This document shows, in pieces, positions 52,947 to 61,263 of a DNA stretch of 64,000 bases. Under the pieces are notes generated by a model. The model saw nothing but the letters and a program-made list of their open reading frames with translations. It ran no database searches and had not been told where the DNA came from. Every line of letters starts with the position of its first letter. The stretch's first letter is position 1. Location: NCBI GenBank assembly GCA_031963415.1, contig JASSUI010000001.1:2542001-2606000 (forward strand), in the 5' to 3' direction. A program made the position numbers and the translations under genes. Source of the stretch: JASSUD01 sp031963415. GTDB lineage: Bacteria; Pseudomonadota; Gammaproteobacteria; Burkholderiales; Burkholderiaceae.

Positions 52947-55121
52947 ATGTTTCATAAAGTTGTCAAAGAATTCCAGTGGGGACAGCATACTGTCCGTCTT
53001 GAAACGGGTGAGATCGCGCGCCAAGCTAGTGGTGCAGTGCTGGTAGATATGAATGAAACAGTAGTGTTAGCTACTGTAGTGGGCGCTAAACACGCGAAAC
53101 CTGGGCAAGATTTTTTTCCGTTGACGGTTGATTACATTGAGAAAACATATGCTGCTGGACGTATTCCTGGTAGCTTTTTTCGTCGTGAAGGACGTCCATC
53201 TGAAGGTGAGACATTAATTTCACGCCTGATTGATCGGCCTTTGCGTCCGTTGTTCCCAGAAGGTTTTTACAATGAAGTGCAAGTTATCGTGCATGTGATG
53301 TCGGTGAACCCTGAAGTGTCAACCGATATTCCATCTATGCTTGCTGCGTCTGCTGCATTGGCTATTTCTGGCATTCCTTTTAATGGCCCAATTGGCGCTG
53401 CGCGCGTTGCGTATGTAGATAACCAATATGTGTTGAATCCAAATAAAGAGCAGTTGAAGAAATCAGCTCTCGATTTAGTCGTAGCGGGAACTGAAGCAGC
53501 TGTATTGATGGTTGAAGCAGAAGCTCAGCAACTATCCGAAGATGTGATGCTAGGTGCGGTTGTTTTCGGCCATGAGCAAATGCAAACAGCCATTCATGCG
53601 ATCGATGAATTGGTGCGCGAGGGTGGCAAACCAGAATGGGATTGGCAACTCGCGCAGCAAGATCAAGTACTGGTTAGTCGCGTCACTGAGCTTGCTCAAG
53701 CACAACTACAAGAGGCTTATCAGATTCGTGAGAAGCAAGCGCGCAGCGAAAAAGTCAAAGCAATATACACTGCTGTCACGAATCAATTGATTGAAGAATC
53801 GAGCGCAACTGGTACGGTAGTACCCGATGCTGCAGTGATTGGTAATCTTTTATTTGATCTTGAAGCAAAACTGGTTCGCAATCAAATTCTTTCCGGTGAA
53901 GCGCGTATCGATGGACGGGGTACACGTGATGTGCGTCCGATCGAAATCCGCACAGGCGTATTGCCACGTACTCACGGTTCTGCGTTGTTCACCCGAGGTG
54001 AAACACAAGCGCTGGCCGTTGCTACGTTAGGTACAAAAGGAGATGAGCAGACGATTGATGCAATTGATGGCGAGTATCGTGAGCGTTTTATGCTGCACTA
54101 CAACATGCCACCGTTTGCAACCGGCGAAGTAGGGCGCACTGGTACACCGAAGCGCCGTGAAATTGGTCACGGTAGGCTCGCTAAACGTGCGCTTACTCCA
54201 TGTTTGCCAAGCGAAGAAGAATTTGGCTATACGGTGCGTGTCGTTTCTGAAATTACAGAATCAAACGGTTCTTCTTCCATGGCCTCGGTTTGCGGTGGAT
54301 GTTTAGCGTTGATGGACGCTGGCGTGCCGATGAAGGCTCATGTGGCGGGTATTGCAATGGGCTTGATTCTTGATTTAGAAAGCAGTCGTTTTGCGGTGCT
54401 AACCGATATCCTGGGTGATGAAGATCATCTCGGTGATATGGACTTTAAAGTAGCAGGTACTGCTACAGGTATCACAGCGCTGCAGATGGATATCAAGATT
54501 CAAGGTGTGCGCAAAGAAATTATGATGTGCGCGCTTGAGCAAGCAAAAGAAGGGCGTTTGCACATTCTCGATAAGATGCAACAAGCTGTCACTGGCGCGC
54601 GCCATGAGTTGTCTGCGTTCGCACCGAGAATGGAGACGATGAAAATCAATCCCGAGAAGATTCGTGATGTGATTGGTAAAGGCGGCGCGGTTATTCGTGC
54701 GCTAACAGAGGAAACAGGCACCACAATTGATATCTCTGACGATGGTGTGCTGACTATTGCAAGCGTTAATGCCGCAAGCATTGAAGAAGCTAAGCAGCGC
54801 ATTAAGAACCTCGTGACGGACATTGAAGTTGGTCAGGTTTATACGGGGACCGTCGAAAAAATTCTGCACTTTGGTGCGATCGTACGCATCTTGCCTAACC
54901 GTGAAGGTTTGTTGCATATCTCTGAACTTGTTCATGAACGTGTCAATAATGTGAGCGACTATTTACAAGAAGGGCAAGAAGTTACAGTGAAGGTCATTCA
55001 AGTCGATGAAAAAGGGCGCATGCGGTTATCTGCCAAGGCGTTATTGGAAAAAGACGCGGATACTGACTCTGGCTTGGGTTCTGATGTTGAATCTGAAAGT
55101 GAATCTGAGTTAGAACATTAA
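52947..55121 (+). CDS. pnp: Polyribonucleotide nucleotidyltransferase (PNPase)
   Basis: 724-residue phosphorolytic 3'-5' exoribonuclease, a degradosome component. Two RNase PH-like domains (about 1-215 and 315-545), a KH domain with IRDVIGKGGAVIRALTEETGTTIDI, and an S1 domain beginning GQVYTGTVEKILHFGAIVRI. Conserved active-site segments include FFRREGRPSEGE and DEDHLGDMDFKVAGT. The acidic Ser/Glu/Asp tail is usual. AGGAG lies before the ATG. Confidence 0.97.
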   Translation: MFHKVVKEFQWGQHTVRLETGEIARQASGAVLVDMNETVVLATVVGAKHAKPGQDFFPLTVDYIEKTYAAGRIPGSFFRREGRPSEGETLISRLIDRPLRPLFPEGFYNEVQVIVHVMSVNPEVSTDIPSMLAASAALAISGIPFNGPIGAARVAYVDNQYVLNPNKEQLKKSALDLVVAGTEAAVLMVEAEAQQLSEDVMLGAVVFGHEQMQTAIHAIDELVREGGKPEWDWQLAQQDQVLVSRVTELAQAQLQEAYQIREKQARSEKVKAIYTAVTNQLIEESSATGTVVPDAAVIGNLLFDLEAKLVRNQILSGEARIDGRGTRDVRPIEIRTGVLPRTHGSALFTRGETQALAVATLGTKGDEQTIDAIDGEYRERFMLHYNMPPFATGEVGRTGTPKRREIGHGRLAKRALTPCLPSEEEFGYTVRVVSEITESNGSSSMASVCGGCLALMDAGVPMKAHVAGIAMGLILDLESSRFAVLTDILGDEDHLGDMDFKVAGTATGITALQMDIKIQGVRKEIMMCALEQAKEGRLHILDKMQQAVTGARHELSAFAPRMETMKINPEKIRDVIGKGGAVIRALTEETGTTIDISDDGVLTIASVNAASIEEAKQRIKNLVTDIEVGQVYTGTVEKILHFGAIVRILPNREGLLHISELVHERVNNVSDYLQEGQEVTVKVIQVDEKGRMRLSAKALLEKDADTDSGLGSDVESESESELEH

Positions 55122-55132
55122 GGTAGAGGTTG

Positions 55133-55235
55133 TAGAAGCGCTGAATAAATGGTGAGTAAGGAATACCTTTGTTGTGAGTACATTATTACAACAAGAAGGT
55201 GTGACGCTGCTCCTGATTTATTCAGCGCTTCTTTA
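55133..55235. repeat. TA-flanked inverted-repeat element (E9), 103 bp
   Basis: Left arm TAGAAGCGCTGAATAAAT and right arm ATTTATTCAGCGCTTCTTTA pair almost perfectly. The interior includes GGAATACCTTTGTTGTGAGT, a reverse-oriented copy of a sequence also found at 18706-18730 and in E7. It abuts E10 and the two share the TA at 55234-55235. Confidence 0.7.
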
Positions 55236-55392
55236 AGAACCTGTCTACAAATTGCCTAAAAGACTGTAATTTGCTATTTGTTAAACTTTGGACGATGCTC
55301 GAAATCCTCATATTTATTTGAGCACACTCCGGTTTATTTACGCCGGTCTCCTGCGACTGATGGCCTGTTAGGCAATTTATAAATAGGCTCTA
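55234..55392. repeat. TA-flanked inverted-repeat element (E10), 159 bp
   Basis: Starts TAAGAACCTGTCTACAAATT and ends AATTTATAAATAGGCTCTA. Inside, GATGCTCG..ATCCTCAT and ACACTCCGG match the reverse complement of the centre of E2 in the nuoG-nuoH gap. With E9 it fills most of the 364-bp pnp-qor gap; nothing else is recognisable there. Confidence 0.65.
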
Positions 55393-55485
55393 AGAATTAA
55401 AAGTCATATGTGTTTTTATAAACTCATTTTGATTTTTGCTCATCCATAGTTTGTTAGTCTTGCCAAACGGCAAAAGCTATTAACC

Positions 55486-56490
55486 ATGAAAGCAATTGAA
55501 ATCTCCGGGCCTGGCGGCCCCGAAGTGCTGAAGCAGGCGCTGCGCCCGGTGCCTGTGCCAAAAGCGGGCGAAGTGCTGATTCGAGTTAGCGCATCCGGCA
55601 TAAATCGTCCAGATATATTACAACGTAAAGGACGCTATCCTGCCCCACCTGGGGCTTCTGATATTCTTGGTTTGGAAGTGGCGGGTGAAATTGTTGACGG
55701 TGATTTGTCACATCCAGATAACCGTTGGCAATTTAAAAAAAAGGATCGGGTATGCGCGTTACTGCAAGGGGGCGGATACGCGGAATTTGCTTGCGCCCCG
55801 CTTGCACAGTGTTTGCCAATACCGAATGGTTTAACTGAGGTTGAGGCGGCCTCTCTACCAGAAACTTTTTTTACAGTTTGGAGCAATATATTCGATCGTG
55901 CTCATCTTGGTCTCAATGAGCAAGGTGAACGCGAAACTTTATTGGTACAAGGCGGTTCAAGCGGGATCGGTGTAGCTGCTATTCAGATCGCACGTGCGTT
56001 TGGGCATCGTGTATTGGTGACTGCCGGTAGTCAGCATAAGTGCCGCGCTTGTGAAACGTTAGGGGCTGAACGGGCAATTAACTATAAAGAAGAAGATTTT
56101 GTTGAGGCTGTCAGCGAGTTCACTCAAGCAAAAGGCGTTGACGTTATTCTTGATATGGTGGGCGGCTCTTATATACCGCGCGAGCTGAAAATACTTGCCT
56201 CAGACGGTCGCTTAGTGTTGATTGCTCTTTTAGGAGGATCCAAAGCTGAAATTAATTTTAGCGAGGTATTAACCCGGCGTTTGACTATCACTGGTTCAAC
56301 ACTACGAGCACGTTCGGTCGCATTTAAAGCAAAAATTGCGGAGCAATTGAAAGAGCGTGTATGGCCTTTAATTGAAGCTAAGCAAATTCGTCCCGTTATT
56401 CATCAAATATTTCCCTATAGCAGTGCTGCTGATGCGCATGCGTTGATGGAAGAAGGGAGCCATATAGGTAAATTAATACTTAAATGGTGA
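55486..56490 (+). CDS. NAD(P)H quinone oxidoreductase, zinc-independent MDR family (PIG3-like)
   Basis: 334-residue medium-chain dehydrogenase/reductase. GINRPDILQRKGRYPAPPGAS and LGLEVAGEI in the N-terminal GroES-like part, then the NADPH-binding motif VQGGSSGIGVAAIQIARAFG. No structural-zinc cysteines. Closest type is TP53I3/QorB-like quinone oxidoreductase. It lies between pnp and tpiA, the Burkholderiales order. Confidence 0.9.
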   Translation: MKAIEISGPGGPEVLKQALRPVPVPKAGEVLIRVSASGINRPDILQRKGRYPAPPGASDILGLEVAGEIVDGDLSHPDNRWQFKKKDRVCALLQGGGYAEFACAPLAQCLPIPNGLTEVEAASLPETFFTVWSNIFDRAHLGLNEQGERETLLVQGGSSGIGVAAIQIARAFGHRVLVTAGSQHKCRACETLGAERAINYKEEDFVEAVSEFTQAKGVDVILDMVGGSYIPRELKILASDGRLVLIALLGGSKAEINFSEVLTRRLTITGSTLRARSVAFKAKIAEQLKERVWPLIEAKQIRPVIHQIFPYSSAADAHALMEEGSHIGKLILKW

Positions 56491-56548
56491 AACCTTAGCA
56501 CTAGCAGCAAAGCTATTCTTGTTCGTGTTTATTTAAGGCTATTTATTC

Positions 56549-57319
56549 ATGACGCAATCAAGCGCTAAACTTGTTGTCGGTAATTGGAAAATGCATGGCA
56601 GCCTAGCGGAAAATGCGGTGCTTTTAGCAACGCTGCAATCAGAAGCTGCTAAGTTTGTGGATTCTGTGTGTATGGCAGTATGTGTCCCTTTTCCTTATCT
56701 GCACCAGGTCCAAGCGGACTTACAAAATGGGCCGATTTCTTGGGGTGTGCAAGATATCTCGGCTTATCGGCAGGGTGCTTATACAGGAGAAGTGGCCGCT
56801 TCAATGGCAGCTGAGTTTGGCGCAACATTCGTGATTGTTGGACACTCTGAACGCCGTGCTTATCATCACGAGAGTGATGCGGAAGTTGCAGAAAAAACTT
56901 TGCGTGTACTAGAAGTCGGGCTAACGCCAATAGTTTGTGTGGGTGAAACCCGAGCTGAACGCGATGCAGGGCGTGCTGAAGAAGTTGTTGGAAAGCAATT
57001 GAACAATGTGCTGGATAGGCTGAATCAAACCCAAGCAGCGTGTTTAGTGGTTGCCTATGAGCCTGTATGGGCGATTGGTGCGGCTAAAAGTGCGAGTGCG
57101 CAGGAAGCGCAAGCTATGCATCGCTTTTTACGAAGCCAGCTTGCAGCAAAAGGGGAAGAGGTTGCACAGATTCCTCTTTTATATGGCGGCAGTGTGAAAG
57201 CAAACAATGCTGCTGAATTATTTGGACAAGCAGATATTGATGGTGGTTTGATTGGTGGAGCTTCATTAGATCCACAAGCTTTTCTTTCTATCTATCAAGC
57301 TGCAACATTAACTGAGTAA
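56549..57319 (+). CDS. tpiA: Triosephosphate isomerase
   Basis: 256-residue glycolytic enzyme interconverting dihydroxyacetone phosphate and glyceraldehyde 3-phosphate. Catalytic residues are visible: GNWKMHG (N12, K14), IVGHSERR (histidine) and VAYEPVWAIG (glutamate). The phosphate-binding LYGGSVKANN is intact. It is followed by repeat E11 and secG. Confidence 0.97.
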   Translation: MTQSSAKLVVGNWKMHGSLAENAVLLATLQSEAAKFVDSVCMAVCVPFPYLHQVQADLQNGPISWGVQDISAYRQGAYTGEVAASMAAEFGATFVIVGHSERRAYHHESDAEVAEKTLRVLEVGLTPIVCVGETRAERDAGRAEEVVGKQLNNVLDRLNQTQAACLVVAYEPVWAIGAAKSASAQEAQAMHRFLRSQLAAKGEEVAQIPLLYGGSVKANNAAELFGQADIDGGLIGGASLDPQAFLSIYQAATLTE

Positions 57320-57325
57320 ACTATC

Positions 57326-57463
57326 TAAAAACTTGTTTACGGTCTTCAAAAAGAAGAGATAGTAGGATTAGTCGATGTACACGTTGTGGTGAAGCAGGAA
57401 CCTCAACATGCGTACTGATGGCCTTTAAGTCTTTCTGTTTAGAAATCGTGAACAGCTTCTCTA
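57326..57463. repeat. TA-flanked inverted-repeat element (E11), 138 bp
   Basis: Starts TAAAAACTTGTTTACGGTC and ends AATCGTGAACAGCTTCTCTA. Inside is the ATGTTGGGG-type repeat in reverse orientation (about 57384-57411, TTGTGGTGAAGCAGGAACC then TCAACATGCG). It fills the tpiA-secG gap. Confidence 0.6.
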
Positions 57464-57488
57464 ATAATCAAAATTGGGCAGATCTGAG

Positions 57489-57827
57489 ATGCTATTAAAA
57501 ACGTTAATCATGGCAGGACAAATTTTGTCAGCATTAGGAGTGATTGGATTAGTGCTGATACAACATGGCAAAGGTGCTGATATGGGTGCTGCTTTTGGCA
57601 GTGGCTCTTCAGGCAGTTTGTTTGGTGCGTCTGGTTCAGCTAATTTTTTATCACGCACTACTGCAGTTTTAGCCGCATGTTTTTTTGTTTGCACATTAGC
57701 GTTGACTTTCCTTAGCTCGCATAAAGTGTCTTCGTCAGCTGGTGTGTTGGGTGCGACGGATGCCGTGCCGGCAGCCATTGAGACGCCACCTCAACCTACA
57801 GAATCCAATCAAGAAGTCCCTAAATAG
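57489..57827 (+). CDS. secG: Protein translocase subunit SecG
   Basis: 112-residue SecG of the SecYEG channel. Two membrane helices (about 3-24 and 51-73) with the conserved LIQHGKGADMGAAFGSGSSGSLFGASG linker between them (read here in pieces: GKGADMGAAFG, GSGSSGSLFG). A TTG at 57474 is in frame, but ATG 57489 gives the usual MLLKTLIMAGQ start. It is followed by tRNA-Leu(GAG), the standard neighbour. Confidence 0.93.
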   Translation: MLLKTLIMAGQILSALGVIGLVLIQHGKGADMGAAFGSGSSGSLFGASGSANFLSRTTAVLAACFFVCTLALTFLSSHKVSSSAGVLGATDAVPAAIETPPQPTESNQEVPK

Positions 57828-57961
57828 TTAAGCTTGCCAATTTATTTATTAAAATGGCATAAAACAGTGCATAAATGCGTTGAATAGCTGACGCGAATTA
57901 GATAGAATTCGGGACTTGTTGTTGCGCTGATGATTTGGCGTTGCAGCGATAATTTAAGTAG

Positions 57962-58047
57962 GCCGACGTGGTGAAATTGGTAGACACGCTATCTTGAGGG
58001 GGTAGTGGCGTAAAGCCGTATGAGTTCGAGTCTCATCGTCGGCACCA
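57962..58047 (+). tRNA. tRNA-Leu(GAG)
   Basis: 86-nt class II tRNA with acceptor GCCGACG/CGTCGGC, encoded CCA, anticodon loop TTGAGGG (anticodon GAG) and a long variable arm. In Burkholderiales a tRNA-Leu at this spot is normally followed by nuoA; here it is followed by a terminator and an opposite-strand transporter gene. Confidence 0.95.
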
Positions 58048-58078
58048 CTTAAAGAAAATCTAAGTTTTGCTAATGAAG

Positions 58079-58122
58079 AACCCTTTCAGAGGAAGTTTAT
58101 TTCTCTGAAAGGGTTTTTTATT
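58079..58122 (+). terminator. Strong Rho-independent terminator after tRNA-Leu(GAG)
   Basis: AACCCTTTCAGAG and CTCTGAAAGGGTT form a 13-bp perfect stem with an 11-base loop, followed by TTTTTATTTTTT. It also lies just past the end of the minus-strand TDT gene and can serve both. Confidence 0.9.
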
Positions 58123-58143
58123 TTTTAGATGTAAATTTGACCG

Positions 58144-59298
58144 TTACACGCGCTTTGATGTGGAAGGCAGTTTTGATCCAGCATCGTCAAGGCAGGGGGC
58201 GACAAATAATGAGCCGTGATAAATGCCTATCAGTGTGCGTCCGGTGACGATTAGCCAGAAGCCTAATAGCATACAAACGAAAATGGCGCCTAATATCGCA
58301 AATAACGCTACCCCTGTGATCCTGGCCAACGTTAGGGTTGCTAATGAATAGACACCGATTGGAAATGTGAAGGCCCACCAACCCATATTAAAAGGTAAGC
58401 CCTGCCGTACGTAATGCAAGGTGGTCAAGATAGCGATCACTAACCACCACAAACCATAGCCCCAAAAGATACAAGCACCAATGACACTGGTGCTTTGTGC
58501 AAGTTGCCCGATGCTAGCAAATTCAGGGGATACCAGAATATGAGGCGCCTGCTCGCCCAGTTGCAATAGACCCAGTGCGGCAGTTGCAATTGGGCCTAGC
58601 GCAAGCCAGCTTGAAACTGCTGTATCTCGGCCAGGCAATTTATGTAGCGCCATGCGTAGAAACAAAATAACCAATATCCCAAGCGCCGGGAAAACCGATG
58701 TTCCCCACAGTACATAGCTGAAAAATAGAATAGCCGTAGACATTGGACTTGCGGATAAATGGCCTAATAGCAAACCACCCGATGCAGCGCTGACTTCTGC
58801 CGCTACAATCGGGAGTAGCCAAATAGCGGTCATGCTCTGCAACGAGTGGTCTTGGCGGGTAAACATAAGAAAAGGAATTAGCCACGCGCAGAGCAGGGCG
58901 AGCACCGCATCTAGCCACCAAAGTAGGGTGGCAATCTCGACTGCTTGATATCCCCAACGTGCGGTGCCAAATACCAAGAGGCCGTTGATAATCGTTGCAA
59001 GTCCCATGGGTATCGCGCCAAAAAACATACCCATCACGCTATGCTGAAAAATGCGCTTGGCTTCATTAAAGAAAAATATCCAGCGCGCTGCATACAATAG
59101 GCTACACAAGATAAACAAACCTATATTGACCAACCAAAACATTTCTCCGACTGCTTTTACCCCGTTGATGGGAAAAGGAAAGCGTGCCAGTGCCAACGCG
59201 ACAATACCTGTCCCCATCGTGGCGGTAAACCAATTGGGGGCAAATTGCCGGATCATTTCACGTGGATGTGAGAGTCGACTTAGAGGGAGCGGGATCAT
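58144..59298 (-). CDS. TDT-family transporter (TehA/Mae1/SLAC1-like)
   Basis: 384-residue membrane protein with about ten helices. Family features are the N-terminal FAPNWFTATMGTGIVALAL segment and repeated glycine/proline-containing helices. Members include tellurite-resistance TehA, malate transporters and sulfite exporters, so the substrate is open. It lies where nuoA would be expected after tRNA-Leu, which points to a rearrangement at this site. Confidence 0.85.
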   Translation of the reverse strand: MIPLPLSRLSHPREMIRQFAPNWFTATMGTGIVALALARFPFPINGVKAVGEMFWLVNIGLFILCSLLYAARWIFFFNEAKRIFQHSVMGMFFGAIPMGLATIINGLLVFGTARWGYQAVEIATLLWWLDAVLALLCAWLIPFLMFTRQDHSLQSMTAIWLLPIVAAEVSAASGGLLLGHLSASPMSTAILFFSYVLWGTSVFPALGILVILFLRMALHKLPGRDTAVSSWLALGPIATAALGLLQLGEQAPHILVSPEFASIGQLAQSTSVIGACIFWGYGLWWLVIAILTTLHYVRQGLPFNMGWWAFTFPIGVYSLATLTLARITGVALFAILGAIFVCMLLGFWLIVTGRTLIGIYHGSLFVAPCLDDAGSKLPSTSKRV

Positions 59299-59641
59299 GG
59301 CATGCCTTATTACGCTGTAGAAATAGCGTGCAGTATCAGGGTTATGGACTCATCAATAAAGCAGATTTGAGAAATATTATTTGTTAATCGGAGTTGAGGT
59401 CGATCAAAAAATAATAAGTGCTTTAGGTGCTTGCCAATTTTTATTAAAGCGGCATATAAGTATGATTTAATTGTAAATAGGATATCTTAATTAATTTTCA
59501 GAGCAAAATCGTAGGATTTGGTGATATTTATTAAATTTTGATAAGTTAATTCTGAAGTTCTCGCAAAAACTAAGACAGTATTAGCTATTTTTTAAACATT
59601 TTTCATACCCATTTTCTTGATCTCTAGCCTAGAAGATTATT
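59299..59641. other. AT-rich intergenic gap without a recognised gene
   Basis: 343 bp between the divergent TDT transporter and the 504-residue orphan gene. It is markedly AT-rich, with several TATAAT-like hexamers that cannot be ranked by eye. No repeat element of the TA-flanked kind and no open frame of note were found. It should hold the promoters of both flanking genes. Confidence 0.5.
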
Positions 59642-61156
59642 ATGACGAAAATATCCGCTGCTTCACTTAGTATACCTAATAAAGATAAGAGGCATTACAG
59701 TGACATGCAAAATAATATCGGTGTAACGCTTGAAGAACCTATAGATGCTAAACCTGAGCAAGAGAGATCTGCTAAGCGAAGGCAATGCTCTAGGAGCTTA
59801 ATAACTCCGCAAAATTATCCATCTTCTGCATTAGATTTGTTCACGTTTGAAGAAATAGAAGGTTTGGGTGAACAAATATTAAATATTTATGATGATTTTT
59901 TTGAATTTTCTATGAGTTGTCACTATGTGGAATCCACAATTAGATATTTTGATGCTTATTTAAAAAGAGAGTTGATTGTAAAGAAATTTAATGATTCAAA
60001 ATATTCTAATCTAATATTATCCGTAAGAAAAATTGCGGCGGACATAGATCATACTATTCTTTATGATGAAAATATGCGAGAAATTGATACGGCATCATTG
60101 AAAAATATAGCGGATAGCAGTAATTTTATTGAAAAGAAAATTTTATATAAACCTGAAAAGAATAAAGCATATAATGCTTTTTCTATGGAAAAAAAGTCGT
60201 CTTTTATAAAGGCGAAATATTTGATTCATATATCTGAAAAAGGGTTGAAAACGCTAAAAAAGATTAAAGAGGAAATTAACAGCATAATTGATCGCCATGA
60301 AGATGAATTCTTATCGGGATGTGTAAATGATTATCATTTTATCGGAAAATTTGGAGGAGATTATTGCTCTTTCTTAAAAAAAGAAAGCGAAGAAGAAAAA
60401 TTAGCGAAAGAGGGATTCAAAAAAATAAAAGATTTTATTGCGCCTCTCTCTGACAAAGTTAGGAGATGTGAAGCGCTTTTTTTAAAATTAAAAATAAATT
60501 TTTTATTATATCAAGCCAAGAAGGATATTTTAAAAAGGCATGCGCTATATAGAAATTTAATAAATTTGTATATTAAATCAGAAATTGATGATTCGAAAAA
60601 AAACAAATATTTTAAGTATTTTTTACTTGCCACACAAAAAAAATACATAGAGCAACAAAATAACTTATTGCGGCAATCTTTTGAGAAATATAATGATAGT
60701 TTGTTAGTATATGAAAAAAACTCAGTACAGAAATTGCGGTTATTAGAAGAAATATTGGAGAGGAATATTCAAAATACTCCAAAATTTTATGTTGAAGAGG
60801 ACAAGCAATCCTTTATAGATTGGAAAATTGAAAATGCAAACCAATATATATCTAAACAAATTCAATGCTTAGAAAATTTATCATCTCAATATTTAGAAAG
60901 CTTATCATCAAGCTTTGATGGAAATCAGTCCCAGAATGAAAATGAATTAAAACTGATTGAAAATGAAATAATTCCGAGCTCAAAATTGATACTGGCTTTT
61001 TGGAAAAATTTTCTAGATGGGCAAACTCAATTTTTGCATGAGTTAAAAAACCATCCTGCAGTAAAATCCGTTGCATCAAATCCCGTTAATCAATTTTTTA
61101 GGCCAGTTGGATATGTTCTTCAGTTCATTAAAGCTAATAAAAATAGCTATCGTTAA
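59642..61156 (+). CDS. Large AT-rich coiled-coil orphan protein (candidate effector)
   Basis: 504 residues, no family recognised. The first 60 or so residues are polar with a basic patch (SAKRRQCSR); the rest is almost wholly helical and rich in Lys, Glu, Asn and Ile, with long coiled-coil-like stretches (about 195-235, 255-300, 330-400). No signal peptide and no convincing membrane helix. Codon use is strongly AT-biased compared with yajQ and the TDT gene on either side. It faces the similarly AT-rich 351-residue gene, and a shared terminator lies between them. Origin by transfer and a role in host interaction are inferences. Confidence 0.6.
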   Translation: MTKISAASLSIPNKDKRHYSDMQNNIGVTLEEPIDAKPEQERSAKRRQCSRSLITPQNYPSSALDLFTFEEIEGLGEQILNIYDDFFEFSMSCHYVESTIRYFDAYLKRELIVKKFNDSKYSNLILSVRKIAADIDHTILYDENMREIDTASLKNIADSSNFIEKKILYKPEKNKAYNAFSMEKKSSFIKAKYLIHISEKGLKTLKKIKEEINSIIDRHEDEFLSGCVNDYHFIGKFGGDYCSFLKKESEEEKLAKEGFKKIKDFIAPLSDKVRRCEALFLKLKINFLLYQAKKDILKRHALYRNLINLYIKSEIDDSKKNKYFKYFLLATQKKYIEQQNNLLRQSFEKYNDSLLVYEKNSVQKLRLLEEILERNIQNTPKFYVEEDKQSFIDWKIENANQYISKQIQCLENLSSQYLESLSSSFDGNQSQNENELKLIENEIIPSSKLILAFWKNFLDGQTQFLHELKNHPAVKSVASNPVNQFFRPVGYVLQFIKANKNSYR

Positions 61157-61170
61157 GAATTAAATGCATC

Positions 61171-61206
61171 TAATTGGGGGAATAAATGTATCCCCCTTAA
61201 TTTTTT
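61171..61206. terminator. Shared terminator between convergent orphan genes
   Basis: GGGGGA and TCCCCC form a 6-bp stem (loop of about 9 bases) extended by AT pairs, followed by TTTTTT on the plus strand; the minus strand has a weaker T-tract. It lies 15 bases after the 504-residue gene. Confidence 0.75.
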
Positions 61207-61263
61207 CATGACGCTTAATATTTTTCGGTTTGACGATGAATAAGCGGAAGATTTTTAAAAACC

